Made by a program: the position numbers and the translations under genes. Below, one piece after another: positions 61,674-64,000 of a stretch of DNA of 64,000 bases. Numbering within the stretch: the stretch's first letter is position 1; every line of letters begins with the position of its first letter. The notes under the pieces were generated by a model, which saw nothing but the letters and a program-made list of their open reading frames with translations, was not told the origin of the DNA and ran no database searches. The DNA comes from Rhodocyclales bacterium (GTDB lineage Bacteria > Pseudomonadota > Gammaproteobacteria > Burkholderiales > Rhodocyclaceae), in assembly GCA_016192435.1 (NCBI GenBank), contig JACPUD010000007.1, forward strand, positions 1 through 64,000. Reading direction: 5' to 3'.

Positions 61674-64000
61674 TTCTTCTTGGCCTTGGTGTCGGTCGTG
61701 GTCGGCGAACTACCGGACGACGCATGCGCGTTTTCCAGCCAGGCGCGCGGGATGCGACCGTAATCAGTGGTATTGATGGTGACGGGAACGGCTTGCCCGT
61801 CCAGAATTGGCCGGTCGTCGGGCGTCATCGGGCTAGCGATGAGCGCTACCAGGGGCGGACGCTCGCGATACATGCAGGCGTTCGCCAGCTTGGCGAACAG
61901 GGTCATGTGCTGCCAGCGCGCGGCGAGTCCCAGATTGACCAGCACGCCAGGTTGATCGTCGTGCAGCAGCTGGGCTTCCACTTTCGGCCAAACCTCGCCA
62001 AGCACCGTGGCAAAGTTCTGCGCATCGACGGAACCAGCTGGCGCGGCATCTGCAGTGAGTAGGACATTCCAGTCCACTTCCCACTCCTGCGCCTGCTTCT
62101 CTAGCTGGGTCAGTACGATCTCGTCAAAGTCGACAACCTTGAGGCCGAAGCGCCGTGCCAATTCGCGCTGTGCCACCGCGAGCCCCTTGGGATCGACCGA
62201 CAAGGTCAGCAACTTGCCGCTGGCCAGTGCATGTCGGATGCGCTCGTCAATTTGAATCGCGGCCTGCACGTCAGGCGCAGTCGGTGGGCGCTGACGGTCA
62301 TTGGTGGAGAATCTTGTGATCTGCGTGGTACCCGATATAACGCCCGCCGAGAATTGCATGACGAAGGCGCGCTTTGCGCCGTCCCATTTGACGTCCAGCC
62401 CGGCATCCTTGAGTAGCGCTTCCAGTTCGGCTGGGCCGGGCAAAGGCGCGGCTTCCGGGTAGCGGGCAAAGATTCGACGACGGATGGTTTCCAAGTCGAA
62501 CTGCCGCAGGCCCAGCAGAGACGTGGTGGCCAGCTTGACTGCGCGTGCAGCAGGCAATTGCCTCGGGTAGAACTCCAGGCGTGATGACAGCGCGGCCTGC
62601 TGGGCACATGCGGCGGCCAGACGAATCAGTCTTTCCGAAGGCAAGGCGGTATCGCCAGCCGGTGGTGGAATGCGCGACAGGACGTCGGCTACTTGCTGGG
62701 CCGATGGCAACGGGTCTTGCCGGGCGAGGCGATCGGCAGCCTCACCCAGTACAACCGCGTAGCTGGCGCGAACCTCGGGTGCGGACGGGAAAAGCCCCGA
62801 GGCACCACTGCTCGCCAGGATCGAAACCACCAGATCGTCCGGTTGCGCGGGGCTCACCAGGGGGCGGGCGGCGGAGTCTCGTTGAACCAGTTGCCAGCGG
62901 GACGACTGCTTGGTGCGCTCGACGGTAATGGCGGCCCGGGTGACAGCAAGGGCTTCATGATGCCGGGCGTCGCCTGTCTGCACGCTCCCCCGCCGTGCCA
63001 GCAATGCCGCTGCCACCTCGCTGACGGTGGCGATCCCGCCGAGCCCGGCGAGGATCAACGCCACGTCATCACGCAGATGGGTGATTTCCGGCTGGCGAGA
63101 CATTCGTTCCGACATGGACTGGAGCAGATCGTCCGGCAGCATGCTGGAGTCGGTACCGGTTTTCAAGCCGAGCCAGTTTTCCAGGACCTGGAGTTGCGCC
63201 TCGTCGCCCTTTTTGGGCACCAGCATGGCGGCGGCCGCATCCACGGAAAGCTTTGCGACGGTGGTGTCGGCCACCTGCTCCTCTGCAGCTGGCTCACCGC
63301 TGAATTGCTGGCGCAGGCGATCAGCAATCTGGTGCAGTTCACGAGCAACGGCTAGTGCAATGCCACGGTGACGATACAAACGGTTGCGTGGCAACTCGGC
63401 GAGATCGCCTGCTGTGGCCAATTCATCGTGGCCAATGCGCTCGATCAGTTCGAGATGGCGCGAGTCGAGTTCCAGGGACGCCAGCGGCGTGCTCGGTGTG
63501 ATGCCGCTTGCTGTAACCGCAGGTTCTTCGCCAAACGCCAACTGAGCCTGGGCGGTGGGCGCGGGGTGGGACGTAACCGGGCGGGAAACGTTTTCGAATA
63601 CCTTGCGCCAGGCATGCAGCATCTGCTCTGCGTTGTCGAAACGCTGACGCTGGTCGCGTGACAACGCGCGGCTGAAGAAATCGAGGGCTTGTTTACGGAT
63701 CGAGGCATCGAAGCGCTCGGAGTCCAGGATGATTTCGGATTTCAATGTGGCCGGGTCGGCGCTTCCGTCACCCCATTGGGGCAGGGTGCCGGTGGCCATC
63801 TCGTGCAGTGTCAATGCGCACGAGTAGCGCTCGGCGTAGCCGTCCCACATGCCACGTTTGCGCAGGAAGGGATCCATGTACACCCGCGTCCCCGCGTTGA
63901 GATCGGTCGCCGGTATGCCCGCCAGGGAGAAGTCAAACAAGGTCAGCGTCAATCGTTTGCCCGCCCCCGGCCGAATGCCGATGTTGTCTGGCTTGATGTC
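61670..64000 (-). CDS. pglW: BREX-2 serine/threonine kinase PglW, partial
   Basis: The visible 776 residues are the C-terminal part; the N terminus (normally with a NERD domain) is beyond the right edge. The first codons give DIKPDN, the catalytic loop of a Ser/Thr kinase, then FDFS (DFG position), GTRVYMDPFLRKRGMWDGYAERYSCALTLHEM (activation segment to helix F). A long C-terminal region of helical repeats follows (LELDSRHLELIERIGHDELATAGDLAELPRNRLYR is helix-hairpin-helix-like), ending in KAKKK. It is the first gene of the cluster, and in Streptomyces PglW is the kinase that partners PglX. Frame is open to 64000. Confidence 0.9.
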   Translation of the reverse strand, partial: DIKPDNIGIRPGAGKRLTLTLFDFSLAGIPATDLNAGTRVYMDPFLRKRGMWDGYAERYSCALTLHEMATGTLPQWGDGSADPATLKSEIILDSERFDASIRKQALDFFSRALSRDQRQRFDNAEQMLHAWRKVFENVSRPVTSHPAPTAQAQLAFGEEPAVTASGITPSTPLASLELDSRHLELIERIGHDELATAGDLAELPRNRLYRHRGIALAVARELHQIADRLRQQFSGEPAAEEQVADTTVAKLSVDAAAAMLVPKKGDEAQLQVLENWLGLKTGTDSSMLPDDLLQSMSERMSRQPEITHLRDDVALILAGLGGIATVSEVAAALLARRGSVQTGDARHHEALAVTRAAITVERTKQSSRWQLVQRDSAARPLVSPAQPDDLVVSILASSGASGLFPSAPEVRASYAVVLGEAADRLARQDPLPSAQQVADVLSRIPPPAGDTALPSERLIRLAAACAQQAALSSRLEFYPRQLPAARAVKLATTSLLGLRQFDLETIRRRIFARYPEAAPLPGPAELEALLKDAGLDVKWDGAKRAFVMQFSAGVISGTTQITRFSTNDRQRPPTAPDVQAAIQIDERIRHALASGKLLTLSVDPKGLAVAQRELARRFGLKVVDFDEIVLTQLEKQAQEWEVDWNVLLTADAAPAGSVDAQNFATVLGEVWPKVEAQLLHDDQPGVLVNLGLAARWQHMTLFAKLANACMYRERPPLVALIASPMTPDDRPILDGQAVPVTINTTDYGRIPRAWLENAHASSGSSPTTTDTKAKKK

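Overview
The window is a 64 kb piece of a GC-rich betaproteobacterial chromosome, probably Rhodocyclales-like. This is inferred from the gene sequences and the mreBCD-mrdAB-rlpA-dacA-dat-ybeD-lipBA order; no database was searched. It has two parts. Positions 1 to about 39,300 are compact core chromosome. About 39,200-64,000 is an accessory island that begins at a tRNA-Arg(CCG) gene and runs off the right edge.

Core part, in order: azlCD-type amino-acid exporter (minus strand); a DEDDy exonuclease; a small conserved protein; a lipoprotein amidase with two cupins; a DUF748 envelope giant; a P-type ATPase; cbpAM co-chaperone pair; a DUF883/holin-like/YqjK-like stress-membrane trio; xth diverging from pyrE; a periplasmic coiled-coil protein; gatCAB (minus); then a dense plus-strand operon for cell shape, wall and lipoate (mreB, mreC, mreD, mrdA, mrdB, rlpA, dacA, dat, ybeD-like, lipB, lipA), many members of which overlap by 4 bp. 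After this come an LplT/Aas-like MFS-acyltransferase fusion, DUF2145 and YiaA-type genes, an XRE regulator, a ceramidase-like membrane protein, fadD, DUF4197, a Rep/UvrD helicase and a cytochrome c5-like protein.

Island: a broken tRNA-Arg copy, an intact tRNA-Arg(CCG), a four-copy 11-bp-period GTGACCAA array, an XRE regulator, a 25-bp perfect inverted repeat over a strong promoter, an excisionase-like HTH protein and a tyrosine integrase. Two cargo genes of unknown function follow. Next is a visibly AT-richer two-gene module: a 1648-residue protein with a NERD nuclease-like domain, a degenerate and a second kinase-like domain and an SF1 (Upf1-type) helicase, plus a 491-residue winged-helix-like partner. 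This module is bracketed by two 57-bp imperfect direct repeats with the same internal spacing. Facing it on the minus strand is a type 2 BREX/Pgl locus in the order pglW (cut by the window edge), pglX, pglY, pglZ, then a DUF262/DUF1524 (GmrSD-type) nuclease gene where brxD/brxHI would be expected. The island therefore looks like a tRNA-integrated anti-phage defence island. The NERD-kinase-helicase module is the best candidate for an undescribed system.

Two short dispersed repeat families also run through the core part: an 18-26 bp CAAGAGTTGGCGCTGGCG element found between genes and inside conserved genes (gatA, gatB, dat, the acyltransferase fusion), and a ~100 bp double-hairpin element between azlD and azlC and between mreC and mreD.
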